From: Mycobacterium paraseoulense
GTDB taxonomy: Bacteria > Actinomycetota > Actinomycetes > Mycobacteriales > Mycobacteriaceae
DNA: 64,000 bases
Assembly (NCBI RefSeq): GCF_010731655.1
Contig: NZ_AP022619.1
Coordinates: 4,774,001 to 4,838,000 of the forward strand
Direction: 5' to 3'
Positions within the stretch are counted from its first letter, which is position 1, and every line of letters starts with the position of its first letter. This document shows positions 18,477 to 27,278 of the stretch, in pieces. Both the position numbers and the translations under genes were made by a program. The notes beneath the pieces were generated by a model. That model worked only from the letters and a program-made list of their open reading frames with translations. It was not told where the DNA came from and did not search any database.

Positions 18477-18593
18477 TCAGTCCTCGGCGTGCCGCTCGTA
18501 GTCCCATCGCTCGAGTCGAGCTTGCAAGTTCAGCAAGCCGAACCCGGCGACCGGAGCGGCGGCTGCAATGCAGACCAGCAGCAGCGGAGTCAT
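18477..18593 (-). CDS. 38-residue small membrane protein
   Basis: A very short gene starting ATG at 18593 with GGGAGG 8 nt upstream. The peptide has one hydrophobic helix (TPLLLVCIAAAAPVAGFGLL) followed by LQARLERWDYERHAED. I recall similar tiny mycobacterial proteins ending in WDYxRHAED. An upstream extension to 18662 is open but lacks support. It follows the esterase gene (18796-19662) on the same strand after 202 bp. Function unknown. Confidence 0.72.
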   Translation of the reverse strand: MTPLLLVCIAAAAPVAGFGLLNLQARLERWDYERHAED

Positions 18594-18795
18594 TGCCACA
18601 ACCTCCCAAAACCCTTCACTGATATGACGTTCGTCGCGCACCAGAGGTTCATCGCCGTTCACCCACCCGCCAGCGCCCGGTGATGAAGCGGGAGGACCGC
18701 AGACCCTCGATGTCGGGCCGAAATCCGGTCCGCTTCGCCCCCCGCTGCTCTGGGCGGGTGGGGAGTTGGCTCGGCCGGACGGTCATCGTTGCCCG

Positions 18796-19662
18796 CTAGG
18801 TCGCCATCCAGGCGAGCTCGCCGGGCAACTGGGCCCGCCAGTAACCGATGTCGTGTCCGCCCATCGAGAAGCCGCCCGCCGGCGGCGTTTTGAGCTGATT
18901 GACGAATTGCCGGGTGGCGAAATAGAACCGGTCGAAGGTGCCGCAATCCACGCGCAACGGAATTTGCGACAACGCCGGCACGCCCAGCACGCTGTTCTGC
19001 GTCCAGTCGTCATAGCTGTCGAAGGCCTTGGGTGCGCTTTCGGCGAACGAGCTGTACAACGCCGGGCTGATGGCGCAGATGCCCGCGGTCCGCGCCGGCC
19101 CCAGCTTGGCGCCCAGGTGCAGCGCCCCGTATCCGCCCATCGACCAGCCCATGAAGCCCACCCGGGACGTGTCGAAACCCATCGACGAAAGCATCGGCAG
19201 CAGCTCGTCGAGCACCATGGCGCCCGAGTCGGTGCCGTCGGCCCGTTTGTGCCAGTAGGAATCGCTGCCACCGTCGACACCGACGACCGCGAACGGCGGC
19301 TTGCCCTCCTTGACCAGCTGGGCCAGGCCCTTCTCGACGCCGCAGTCGAGCATCATGTTCGCGTCGCCGTCCTTGCCGTGCAGGGCGATCACCGGGCGTA
19401 GCGTCCCGGTTTGGCCCGGCGGCAACGCGATCACATAGTTCGTCTTCACCCCGCCGCGGGCCGCGGAGACGAACGAACCGGTGAGCTTGGTCGGCAAGTT
19501 GCTGCTCGCCGCCGAGGGCTCGAACGGCGCGGGCGCTTGCGGCAGCGTCGCGGCTAGCGGTCTGACCGGGTCGAGCAGGGCACTCAAGGCGAACACGCCA
19601 GCGGCTCCCAGGCCGGTGCCGGCTCCCATCCGCAGCACCGCCCGGCGTGTCAGGTCAGGCAT
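18796..19662 (-). CDS. Exported esterase, D-type alpha/beta hydrolase (Rv0519c type)
   Basis: A 288-residue alpha/beta hydrolase starting MPDLTRRAVLRMG, with a twin-arginine followed by a hydrophobic stretch that suggests Tat export. The catalytic Ser is in GWSMGGYGALH, the acid is probably near VDCGTFDRF, and the His is in GGHDIGYWRAQLP. It belongs to the esterase-D/PHB-depolymerase-like group (Rv0519c). A longer frame from 19941 is open but lacks the signal at its start. The substrate is unknown; the Ag85-like GGHDxxYWRxQLP ending hints at an envelope acyl substrate. Confidence 0.85.
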   Translation of the reverse strand: MPDLTRRAVLRMGAGTGLGAAGVFALSALLDPVRPLAATLPQAPAPFEPSAASSNLPTKLTGSFVSAARGGVKTNYVIALPPGQTGTLRPVIALHGKDGDANMMLDCGVEKGLAQLVKEGKPPFAVVGVDGGSDSYWHKRADGTDSGAMVLDELLPMLSSMGFDTSRVGFMGWSMGGYGALHLGAKLGPARTAGICAISPALYSSFAESAPKAFDSYDDWTQNSVLGVPALSQIPLRVDCGTFDRFYFATRQFVNQLKTPPAGGFSMGGHDIGYWRAQLPGELAWMAT

Positions 19663-20074
19663 GATCGCAATAATGCCGCGCTGACCGGGCATTCCCGCCC
19701 GAGCCACGCCGAAATGGAAGCATTGTGTGATCTGGCGTGATCCATTGGTCATGAACCGGTTATCTGCGCTGCACCGGATCAGCGCCCGGGGGCGGGCCGG
19801 GCGGCATCGTGCTAGGGCCGCCGGCGCAGCCGGCGACGGGTGTGATCGCACCGCGGAAAAGGTGAAGCTATCCCTTGCGCTGCAACATGATTCCACCCGA
19901 TGAACGGCGTGTCGGCGGGGACATCGCCTCGCCCCGCCCACCGCCCGCCCGCCATAGCGCCGCGGCCGCCGGGCGGGGATGCAATCTCGACGGTTCCAAC
20001 CCTCGCGCGCACGGCGGCAGTTCCGCAGGATGGAGCTTTCGCGCTTCGCGTCGTGGATTGAAAGAGGATTGAGG
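19663..20074. other. Intergenic region between divergent esterase and monooxygenase genes
   Basis: About 412 bp with no supported gene. It contains GC-rich inverted words near 19815-19840 (GCCGGCGCAGCCGGC type). AGAGGATTGAGG just before the ATG at 20075 acts as the ribosome binding site. Promoters for both flanking genes must lie here. Several short open frames look like noise. Confidence 0.4.
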
Positions 20075-21229
20075 ATGACTCTGGCGTTCCATTGGTTTCT
20101 GCCGACCTACGGCGATTCCCGGAACCTGGTGGCCGGCGGACATGGCACGCCGATGTCGGGCGACCGGCCCGCCACCCTGAAGTACCTGCATCAGATCTGC
20201 GCGGCCGCCGAAGACAACGGCTTCGAGGCGGTGCTCACCCCCACCGGATTGTGGTGTGAGGACGCCTGGTTGACGACGGCGATGCTGGTCGAGGCCACCG
20301 AGACGCTGAAGTTTCTGGTCGCCTTCCGGCCCGGGCTGCTGAGCCCCTCCCTGGCCGCCCAGATGGCCGGGACCTTCCAGCGCCACTCGAGCGGGCGGCT
20401 GCTGCTCAACGTCGTCACAGGCGGCGAACCGCACGAGCAACGGGCCTACGGCGATTTCCTGGGCAAGGAGGCGCGGTACGCGCGCACCGCCGAGTTCCTG
20501 CACGTGGTGCGCCAACTGTGGACGTCCCCGGAGCCGGTCACCTTCGCCGGGGAGCACATTCGCGTCGAGGGCGCGCGGCTGAACAACCCGCCCGATCCGG
20601 TGCCCGCGGTGTTCTTCGGCGGCTCGTCGGCACCGGCCGGCCCGGTCGCGGCCCAGCACTGCGACGTCTACCTCACCTGGGGGGAGCCCGTCGGCCCGGT
20701 GGCGCGGAAGCTCGACTGGATCCGTGGGCTGGCCGTGGACGCCGGCCGAATCCTGCAGTACGGCTTGCGGATTCATGTGATCAGCCGCGACACCTCCGAG
20801 CAGGCGTGGGCCGAGGCCGACCGATTGCTGGCCGCCGTCGACCCGGAAGACGTCGAGCGGGTGCAAGCCAGCCTGGCCCGCAGCGAATCCGAGGGCCAGC
20901 GCCGCATGCTGGACTTGCACGGCGGCAACAGCGGCCGGCTGCTGGTGGGCCCCAACCTGTGGGCCGGCGTGGGCCTGGTCCGCGGGGGCGCGGGCACCGC
21001 CCTGGTCGGATCGCACGCCGAGGTCGCCGAACGGCTGGCCGAATACGCCAAGCTCGGCATCACCCACTTCATCCTGTCGGGATATCCGCACCTGGAAGAG
21101 GCCTACTGGTTCGGCGAGGGCGTGCTGCCGTTGCTGGAGCGAAAGGGCTTGTGGCGCCATCCTAACCGGCCCAACCGCCAGTCGCATCCGGCATCCGCGA
21201 CGCCGTTCGCGGTCGCCTCGGCCCACTGA
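20075..21229 (+). CDS. Luciferase-like FMNH2-dependent monooxygenase, SsuD family
   Basis: A 384-residue protein close to alkanesulfonate monooxygenase SsuD, which releases sulfite from alkanesulfonates using FMNH2 and oxygen. It shows HWFLPTYGDSR at the start, LVAFRPGLLSPSLAAQMAGTF, LLLNVVTGGEPHEQRAYGD and the C-terminal FILSGYPHLEEAYWFGEGVLPLL. The open frame extends upstream to 19979 but AGAGGA supports 20075. No ABC transporter or reductase neighbours are present, so its physiological substrate may differ. M. tuberculosis has no gene at this site as far as I recall. Confidence 0.88.
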   Translation: MTLAFHWFLPTYGDSRNLVAGGHGTPMSGDRPATLKYLHQICAAAEDNGFEAVLTPTGLWCEDAWLTTAMLVEATETLKFLVAFRPGLLSPSLAAQMAGTFQRHSSGRLLLNVVTGGEPHEQRAYGDFLGKEARYARTAEFLHVVRQLWTSPEPVTFAGEHIRVEGARLNNPPDPVPAVFFGGSSAPAGPVAAQHCDVYLTWGEPVGPVARKLDWIRGLAVDAGRILQYGLRIHVISRDTSEQAWAEADRLLAAVDPEDVERVQASLARSESEGQRRMLDLHGGNSGRLLVGPNLWAGVGLVRGGAGTALVGSHAEVAERLAEYAKLGITHFILSGYPHLEEAYWFGEGVLPLLERKGLWRHPNRPNRQSHPASATPFAVASAH

Positions 21230-21235
21230 GGCCAT

Positions 21236-21275
21236 GGCCGCCCCGCGGCAACGCCGTAGCGACCGCGGCGGGGCC
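21236..21275 (+). terminator. GC-rich imperfect hairpin after the SsuD-like gene
   Basis: The arm GGCCG CCCC GCGG (21236-21248) pairs imperfectly with CCGCGGCGGGGCC (21263-21275) across a 14 nt loop. It begins 6 nt after the stop codon. No T-run follows, as is common in mycobacteria, so a terminator role is only plausible. Confidence 0.4.
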
Positions 21276-21436
21276 GGTGTTCAACAAGGTGTTCTTTCCC
21301 AGGGAGAGATCCCCGCTCGGACCGCCATCGTCGGCGTGCCCGCCACGGCGCTGATCCGCGAGCAAGACCTACATCTTTGAGCCGACTTCGCACTATTGTC
21401 GTTCCCGTCGGGGAGCCGCGAGGAAGCGAGTAGCCA

Positions 21437-22177
21437 ATGAGTGACGCGAACGTCGCCGGTTTCGAGCCGCTGTACGACGAGGCGGCGCATCCCGATGGGA
21501 GGATCCCCTGGGACATCGGCGGGCCGCAGCCGGCGGTGCAGCAGTTGGTGGCGTACGGAGCCATCCGCGGCGAGGTCCTCGATCCGGGTACGGGCCCCGG
21601 CTATCACGCGATTCACTTTGCGGCGCATGGGTATTCGGCCACCGGGATCGACGACTCGCCCTCGGCCATCGAGCGCGCCAAGCGCAATGCCCAGCGGGCC
21701 GGAGTCCAGGTCGATTTCCAGGTCGCCGATGCCACCAAGCTGGAAGGGTTCGAAGGCCGGTTCGACACGGTGGTGGACAGCGCCTTCTATCACGTCTTCC
21801 TCAACGACGGGGTCATCCAGACGAGGTACGCGCAGGCGCTGCACCGGGCCACCAAGCCGGGCGCGCGCCTGTACATGTTCGAGTTCAGCCCCCACAACGT
21901 CAACGGCCTGCAGTGGACCGCCATACCCGCCGACAACTTCGAGCGAGTGTTCGGTGCCAACGGATGGCGCATCGACTACCTCGGCGGCACGACCTACCAG
22001 GCCCGCTTCCTCAAGGAGACGTTCGACGCCATGAAGACGTTCGCGTCCGAGGAGCAGGGCGAGATTCTGCAGCGGATGCGGCCGCTGGTGCACCGGCTGG
22101 GCGTCATCGACCCACTGCTGGAAGACCACCGGGTGCACCTCCCGGTGTGGTCCGTGGTGGCCACCCGCCTGGACTGA
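21437..22177 (+). CDS. Class I SAM-dependent methyltransferase (intact form of Rv0520/Rv0521)
   Basis: A 246-residue methyltransferase. Motif I is VLDPGTGPGYHAIHFA, the acidic strand end is ATGIDDSPSAIERAK, and VDFQVADATKLEGF and FDTVVDSAFYHVF follow. It resembles thiopurine/halide-type small-molecule methyltransferases. In M. tuberculosis the same position is annotated as two methyltransferase fragments, Rv0520 and Rv0521; here the frame is complete. It is followed by the amino-acid permease after 20 bp, so the two are probably cotranscribed. The substrate is unknown. Confidence 0.85.
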   Translation: MSDANVAGFEPLYDEAAHPDGRIPWDIGGPQPAVQQLVAYGAIRGEVLDPGTGPGYHAIHFAAHGYSATGIDDSPSAIERAKRNAQRAGVQVDFQVADATKLEGFEGRFDTVVDSAFYHVFLNDGVIQTRYAQALHRATKPGARLYMFEFSPHNVNGLQWTAIPADNFERVFGANGWRIDYLGGTTYQARFLKETFDAMKTFASEEQGEILQRMRPLVHRLGVIDPLLEDHRVHLPVWSVVATRLD

Positions 22178-22197
22178 AGGCCGGCGGCAAGGTCGGC

Positions 22198-23583
22198 ATG
22201 GGCAGCACTCCGCAATTACGCCAAGGGCTGTCGCAGCGCCAACTCAGCATGATCGCGCTGGGCGGCGTCATCGGCGCCGGCTTGTTCGTCGGCTCCGGTG
22301 TGGTGATCAAAGACACCGGCCCGGCGGCATTCCTGACGTACGCGCTGTGCGGGCTGCTGATCGTGCTCGTGATGCGCATGCTGGGTGAAATGGCGGCCGC
22401 GGATCCGTCGACCGGATCGTTCGCCGATTACGCGGCCAAAGCCCTGGGCGGCTGGGCGGGGTTTTCGGTCGCCTGGCTGTACTGGTACTTCTGGGTGATC
22501 GTGGTCGGCTTTGAGGCGGTCGCGGGCGGGAAAGTCCTCAACTACTGGTTCCACGCGCCGCTGTGGCTGCTGTCGCTGTGCCTGATGGTCTTGATGACGC
22601 TGACCAACCTGTTCTCGGTCTCGTCGTTCGGCGAATTCGAATTCTGGTTCGCCGGAATCAAAGTCGCGACCATCGTGATCTTCCTGGTCGTGGGCACCGC
22701 GTTCGTCCTGGGCGTGGTGCCGGGCCATGCCGGGGGCTTGGCGAACCTGACGTCGCACGGTGGATTCCTGCCCAAGGGCGCCGGGGCCGTCTTCGCCGCC
22801 ATCGTGGTGGTGATCTTCTCGATGGTCGGCGCCGAGATCGTCACCGTGGCCGCCGCGGAAAGCCGGGACCCGCAACTCGCGGTCCAGAAGGCGACGAGGT
22901 CCGTGGTCGCGCGGATCGGCGTCTTCTTTGTCGGTTCGGTCTTCCTGCTGGTAGTCGTATTGCCCTGGGACTCAGTTGAACTCGGCGCCTCGCCGTATGT
23001 GGCCGCGCTGAGCCACCTGGGGCTGCGCGGTGCCGATCAGGTGATGAACGCCGTGGTGCTCACCGCGGTGCTGTCGTGCCTGAACTCCGGGCTGTATACC
23101 GCGTCGCGCATGCTGTTCGTGCTCGCCGACCGGGGCCAGGCCCCGATGCGGTTGATCAGGCTGAGCGGACGTGGCGTTCCGCACATCGCCATCCTGTGCT
23201 CCTCGGCGGTGGGTTTCGGCTGCGTCGTCATGGCGCGCGTCGCGCCCAACACCGTGTTCCTCTTCCTGCTCAACTCATCGGGCGCCATCATCTTGTTCGT
23301 CTACTGGCTGATCGCGGCGTCGCAGATCGTCCTGCGCCGTCGCACCCCCGCCGAAAAGCTGCGGGTGAAAATGTGGTTCTTCCCGGTGTTGTCCATCCTC
23401 ACCCTCGCCGGAATCACCGCCGTGCTGGTGCAGATGGCGTTCGACCGCTCGGCGCGCAGCCAGCTGTGGCTCAGCCTGCTGTCGTGGGCGGTGGTGGTCG
23501 GGGTGTACTTCGCCGCCCGAGCCCGCAGCCGAATACCGTTGGAGCGTATTGCGTTTCGCGGGCGCCGTGGCGTCGACTCTTGA
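22198..23583 (+). CDS. gabP: Amino-acid permease, APC superfamily (GabP/Rv0522 type)
   Basis: A 461-residue, roughly 12-span transporter of the amino acid/polyamine/organocation superfamily. The first helix carries the signature ALGGVIGAGLFVGSG, followed by MRMLGEMAAADPSTGSFADYA and VAWLYWYFWVIVVGFEAVAGG. M. tuberculosis Rv0522 at the same place is annotated GabP (GABA permease); the substrate is not proven by sequence. ATG 22198 is chosen because the signature follows shortly; the longer frame overlaps the methyltransferase. The 3' end overlaps the convergent gene by 113 bp. Confidence 0.88.
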   Translation: MGSTPQLRQGLSQRQLSMIALGGVIGAGLFVGSGVVIKDTGPAAFLTYALCGLLIVLVMRMLGEMAAADPSTGSFADYAAKALGGWAGFSVAWLYWYFWVIVVGFEAVAGGKVLNYWFHAPLWLLSLCLMVLMTLTNLFSVSSFGEFEFWFAGIKVATIVIFLVVGTAFVLGVVPGHAGGLANLTSHGGFLPKGAGAVFAAIVVVIFSMVGAEIVTVAAAESRDPQLAVQKATRSVVARIGVFFVGSVFLLVVVLPWDSVELGASPYVAALSHLGLRGADQVMNAVVLTAVLSCLNSGLYTASRMLFVLADRGQAPMRLIRLSGRGVPHIAILCSSAVGFGCVVMARVAPNTVFLFLLNSSGAIILFVYWLIAASQIVLRRRTPAEKLRVKMWFFPVLSILTLAGITAVLVQMAFDRSARSQLWLSLLSWAVVVGVYFAARARSRIPLERIAFRGRRGVDS

Positions 23584-24049
23584 CGCCGGTGGAGACGGCG
23601 AGCTTGCCAAGGCTGAGCAGGGCAGCGCCCGTTCCGCCGAAGAAGGCCTCGGCCATGTCGAGGGCGGACACCTCGGCGGGCGCGGGTAGCAGAGTCAGCC
23701 AGGCGACGGCGTCGTCGCGTTCGGCGTTGGCGTACAACCGCACCGGCACCGGCATCCACTTGCCGATTGCACCGCTGGGTGCCCGAACCCAGCCGATGTC
23801 AGTCACCACGGCGCAGCCGTCGAGCAATCGCACGTAGTCCCACCCGAGTCGCGCGTCCGCCCACAACGCTCCCGGTGTGATGCGGTGGAATCCCGGGCCG
23901 AACTCGTAGAGCAGCCGCAGCCGAGTTCCGGTTCGCCGCGCCCGATCGACCAGCGGCGCGAAGACCCGCTCGTAATCTGCTGCCGTGACCGTGCCGTCGG
24001 CCTCCAGCGCCTGAATGCCGGCTGGCATGCCAGAAAGTTCCTTCAGCAC
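23471..24049 (-). CDS. SpoIIAA-like (STAS fold) protein with a C-terminal extension (Rv0523c type)
   Basis: A 192-residue protein. The first ~130 residues (MLKELSGMPAGIQALEADG, YERVFAPLVDRAR, LLYEFGPGFHRITP, WVRAPSGAIGKWMP) form the SpoIIAA-like domain known from Rv0523c, which I recall as about 131 residues. The remaining ~55 residues are basic and Pro-rich and are read from sequence antisense to the permease 3' end, so the original stop has probably been lost. Divergent from the FAD monooxygenase gene. Function unknown. Confidence 0.72.
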   Translation of the reverse strand: MLKELSGMPAGIQALEADGTVTAADYERVFAPLVDRARRTGTRLRLLYEFGPGFHRITPGALWADARLGWDYVRLLDGCAVVTDIGWVRAPSGAIGKWMPVPVRLYANAERDDAVAWLTLLPAPAEVSALDMAEAFFGGTGAALLSLGKLAVSTGVKSRRHGARETQYAPTVFGCGLGRRSTPRPPPPTTAG

Positions 24050-24074
24050 GACGAACCCCTCCCGGGATCAATCA

Positions 24075-24104
24075 TTGTCCATAGCAACTATTGCATAGTA
24101 ATAT
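24075..24104 (+). promoter_or_regulatory. AT-rich divergent promoter/operator before the FAD monooxygenase
   Basis: TTGTCC (24075-24080) and TAATAT (24099-24104) are spaced by 18 bp, a good sigma A-type pair. They are interleaved with small palindromes CTATTGCATAG and TAATATTA. This ~40 bp is strikingly AT-rich against its surroundings and lies between two divergent genes. Confidence 0.5.
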
Positions 24105-24138
24105 TATTGCCGCAACGCCGTCGGCTGGAAGGGTGCGC

Positions 24139-25323
24139 ATGAAAATCGCCATCGTCGGTGCCGGCATCGCCGGGCCCACACTTGCCTACTGGCTATGGCG
24201 GTACGGCCACGAGCCGACACTGATCGAGAAGGCGCCACGGCTCCGCACGGGCGGCTACGTCGTGGACTTCTGGGGTGGCGGTTATGCCGTCGCCGAACGC
24301 ATGGGCCTTGCCGACGAATTGCAGGCCGCAGGATATGTCGTGCAGGAAGTGCGACTCGTGAACGAGAATTCGCGACGGTTGGGCGGATTTTCGACCGAAT
24401 CGTTTCGGCGCAACCTCGATGGCCGGTTCGTCACGGTGTCCCGTGGGGACCTGGCGGCGGCGATCTACGGCTTGATCGACCACCATGTCGAAACCCTTTT
24501 CGGAGAGAGTGTCTCGGCCGTCACCCAGCATGACTCCGGTGTGCGGGTCACGCTCGAGAGCGGCCAATCACGACAATTCGACCTGCTCGTGGGTGCCGGG
24601 GGTATCCATTCGCCGGTGCGGAATCTGGTCTTTGGCCAGGAGTCTCGATGTGAGACCGACCTCGGCTACCGGGTCGCCGCGTTGGAAGCCGACGGCTACC
24701 AGCCGCGTGATGAACTCGTCTACCTCGCTTACACGATGCCTGGGCGCATGATCGCGCGATTCGCGATGCGCGGCGAAAAGACCCTGCTCTTCTTCATTTT
24801 CACCGCTGACCGGATGAGCGGTCCGGATCCACAGGATGTGTCGCAGGCCAAGACCGCCCTGCGGCAGGTATTCGGCGACGCCGGCTGGGAATGCCGGGAG
24901 ATCCTGCGCCATGTCGACGCGGCCGCCGATGTGTACTTCGACCGCGCGAGCCAAATCATCCTCGACCGCTGGTCGAATGGCCGGGTCGTGCTGATCGGCG
25001 ATGCCGCGGCGGCGGTCTCGCTGCTGGCGGGCGAGGGTGCGGGTCTGGCGATGGTGCAGGCCTACATCCTGGCGGGTGAGATCAGTGCCGCGGGAGCGGA
25101 TCATCAGGATGCATTTCGTCGGTACGAGCAACGGTTGCGTCCGATCGTGGAGGCCAGGCAGCGGTCGGCGCGCGGATTCGGCGCCATGTTCGCGCCAAGG
25201 ACGGCGCTCGGCCTGTGGACCCGCAATCAGGCGTCCAGACTGCTGAACATTACGCCGCTGGCCGACTGGATCGTCCGGCGCGAATTCCGCGATGACATCG
25301 CGTTGCCCGAGTACGTCGGGTGA
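24139..25323 (+). CDS. FAD-dependent aromatic-type monooxygenase (PHBH fold)
   Basis: A 394-residue flavoprotein. The N-terminal FAD-binding motif is IAIVGAGIAGPTLAYWL (GxGxxG), the middle has the SRGDLAAAIY and LLVGAGGIHSPVRN segments (DG-type region), and the C-terminal FAD loop is VVLIGDAAAAVSLLAGEGAGLAM. It resembles TetX-like and salicylate hydroxylase-like monooxygenases that hydroxylate small molecules with NAD(P)H. GGAAGGG precedes ATG 24139. M. tuberculosis has nothing between Rv0523c and hemL as far as I recall, so this is an accessory insertion. The substrate is unknown. Confidence 0.85.
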   Translation: MKIAIVGAGIAGPTLAYWLWRYGHEPTLIEKAPRLRTGGYVVDFWGGGYAVAERMGLADELQAAGYVVQEVRLVNENSRRLGGFSTESFRRNLDGRFVTVSRGDLAAAIYGLIDHHVETLFGESVSAVTQHDSGVRVTLESGQSRQFDLLVGAGGIHSPVRNLVFGQESRCETDLGYRVAALEADGYQPRDELVYLAYTMPGRMIARFAMRGEKTLLFFIFTADRMSGPDPQDVSQAKTALRQVFGDAGWECREILRHVDAAADVYFDRASQIILDRWSNGRVVLIGDAAAAVSLLAGEGAGLAMVQAYILAGEISAAGADHQDAFRRYEQRLRPIVEARQRSARGFGAMFAPRTALGLWTRNQASRLLNITPLADWIVRREFRDDIALPEYVG

Positions 25324-25349
25324 CTTCGCCGTCGCGCCTACCGCCCGGT

Positions 25350-25799
25350 TCACTCTGTCTTGGTGAGCAGCACCGCCTGCTCGAATGGCAGCCTGGCGAA
25401 AATCCCTCGCACGCCGGGGCTTACGTGCTCCGCCGCTTCGGCGTTGGAGACCACCCTCGGGTCGGCGAGGCCGAAGCTCTTGCCGTTGCGGCGCATCCGG
25501 CCGCCGCCCGCGGCGGTCAGGTTCTTCAGCCAGTCCCGGTCCGGGCCGTAGGTCAGCAGGATCGCCACCCCGGGCTTACCGTCGACCTCGGTGCTGAACA
25601 CATTCACCGGCGTGCGGTACGGCGTGCCCGAGCGGCGGCCGACGTGCTCGACGATCGCGAACGGCGGCAGCCAGCCGGCCCACAGCCGCTGAATCGGATT
25701 GGTGACGTGGCGGTTGAACCGGGCCAGTCCCTGCGGCATCTGCATACCGTTATCCAACTCGCCCGCGCCGCCCGGCATCAACCCAACTTTTCGCGACAA
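25350..25799 (-). CDS. Deazaflavin (F420)-dependent nitroreductase family protein
   Basis: A 149-residue protein of the Ddn/FDOR-A-B split-barrel family, with FNRHVTNPIQRLWAGWLPPFAIVEHVGRRSGTPYRTPV and ILLTYGPDRDWLKNL as typical segments. Such enzymes use F420H2 to reduce quinones, nitro compounds or other substrates. It converges on the FAD monooxygenase with 26 bp between stops. A start at the internal Met at about 25742 is also possible because the N-terminus before MQMPQGLARF is not typical. Confidence 0.82.
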   Translation of the reverse strand: MSRKVGLMPGGAGELDNGMQMPQGLARFNRHVTNPIQRLWAGWLPPFAIVEHVGRRSGTPYRTPVNVFSTEVDGKPGVAILLTYGPDRDWLKNLTAAGGGRMRRNGKSFGLADPRVVSNAEAAEHVSPGVRGIFARLPFEQAVLLTKTE

Positions 25800-25946
25800 C
25801 CGGGTCCAGTGGCTTAACGGGGGCGACTCGCCAGGTAACGAAGCGGACCAGCGCGCCGCGAGGGTAGCCGACCGGCAAGGCGATGGCTGGCCCTCCTGCT
25901 ACACCCTGTAGTTGAACCGGACGCGGAGGCTGGGACACTGGTTGTC

Positions 25947-27278
25947 ATGGGTAGCAGTGACCGGGCGACCGCGCACGCCGCGACGACGGCGGCGTCGGCC
26001 CGGCTGTTCGAGGACGCGTGCGCCGTCATCCCCGGCGGGGTGAACTCGCCGGTGCGGGCGTTCACCGCGGTGGGCGGGACGCCGCGCTTCATCACCGAGG
26101 CGCACGGGTGCTGGCTCACCGACGCCGACGGCAACCGCTACGCCGACCTGGTCTGCTCCTGGGGCCCGATGATCCTGGGGCACGCGCACCCCGCCGTCGT
26201 CGAAGCCGTCGCCACCGCCGCCGCGTCCGGCCTGTCGTTCGGGGCGCCCACCCCGGCGGAGAGCCAGCTGGCCGCCGAGATCATCAGTCGGGTGGCGCCC
26301 GTCGAACGGGTCCGGCTGGTCAACTCCGGCACCGAGGCCACGATGAGCGCGATCCGGCTTGCCCGCGGGTTCACCGGCAGGCCCAAGATCGTCAAGTTCT
26401 CCGGCTGCTACCACGGCCACGTCGACGCGCTGCTGGCCGACGCGGGGTCCGGGGTGGCGACGCTCGGCCTGCCGTCCTCGCCCGGGGTGACGGGCGCGGC
26501 GGCGGCCGACACCATCGTCCTGCCGTACAACGACACCGACGCGGTGCGGCAGACCTTCGCCGAATTCGGCGAACAGATCGCCGCGGTCATCACCGAAGCC
26601 AGCCCCGGCAACATGGGCGTCGTCCCACCCGCGGCCGGCTACAACGCGGCGCTGCGCGCGATCACCGCCGAGCACGGTGCCCTGTTGATCGTCGACGAGG
26701 TGATGACCGGGTTCCGGGTAAGCCGAAGTGGTTGGTACGGAATCGATCCCGTCGCCGCCGACCTGTTCACCTTCGGCAAGGTGATGAGCGGCGGGCTGCC
26801 CGCCGCCGCGTTCGGCGGGCGCGCCGAGGTGATGGAGCGGCTGGCGCCGCTGGGGCCGGTGTATCAGGCCGGCACGTTGTCGGGCAATCCGGTCGCCGTG
26901 GCCGCCGGCCTGGCGACGCTGCGCGCCGCGGACGCGGCCGTCTACGCCGCCCTGGACGCCAACGCCGACCGGCTGGCCGGCCTGCTGGCCGAGGCGTTGA
27001 CCAGTGCCGGTGTGCCGCATCAGGTTTCGCGGGCGGGCAACATGCTCAGCGTGTTTTTCTCCGACGCGATGGTGACCGACTTCGCGTCCGCGCGGGCCAG
27101 CCAGACGTGGCGCTACCCGCCGTTCTTCCACGCCCTGCTCGACGCGGGCGTCTACCCGCCGTGCAGCGCCTTCGAGGCCTGGTTCGTCTCGGCGGCGCTG
27201 GACGACGCGGCATTCGACCGGATCGCCGACGCCCTGCCCAACGCGGCCCGCGCATCCGCCGGAGAGGACAAGCCCTGA
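25947..27278 (+). CDS. hemL: Glutamate-1-semialdehyde 2,1-aminomutase
   Basis: PLP-dependent enzyme that turns glutamate-1-semialdehyde into 5-aminolevulinate, the step after HemA. It has 443 residues. Visible are [38 protein letters not shown], the PLP aspartate strand [12 protein letters not shown] and the Schiff-base lysine in [18 protein letters not shown]. It leads an operon with a phosphatase and the cytochrome c maturation genes, which ties heme production to heme attachment. Its stop overlaps the next start (TGATG). Confidence 0.97.
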   Translation: MGSSDRATAHAATTAASARLFEDACAVIPGGVNSPVRAFTAVGGTPRFITEAHGCWLTDADGNRYADLVCSWGPMILGHAHPAVVEAVATAAASGLSFGAPTPAESQLAAEIISRVAPVERVRLVNSGTEATMSAIRLARGFTGRPKIVKFSGCYHGHVDALLADAGSGVATLGLPSSPGVTGAAAADTIVLPYNDTDAVRQTFAEFGEQIAAVITEASPGNMGVVPPAAGYNAALRAITAEHGALLIVDEVMTGFRVSRSGWYGIDPVAADLFTFGKVMSGGLPAAAFGGRAEVMERLAPLGPVYQAGTLSGNPVAVAAGLATLRAADAAVYAALDANADRLAGLLAEALTSAGVPHQVSRAGNMLSVFFSDAMVTDFASARASQTWRYPPFFHALLDAGVYPPCSAFEAWFVSAALDDAAFDRIADALPNAARASAGEDKP

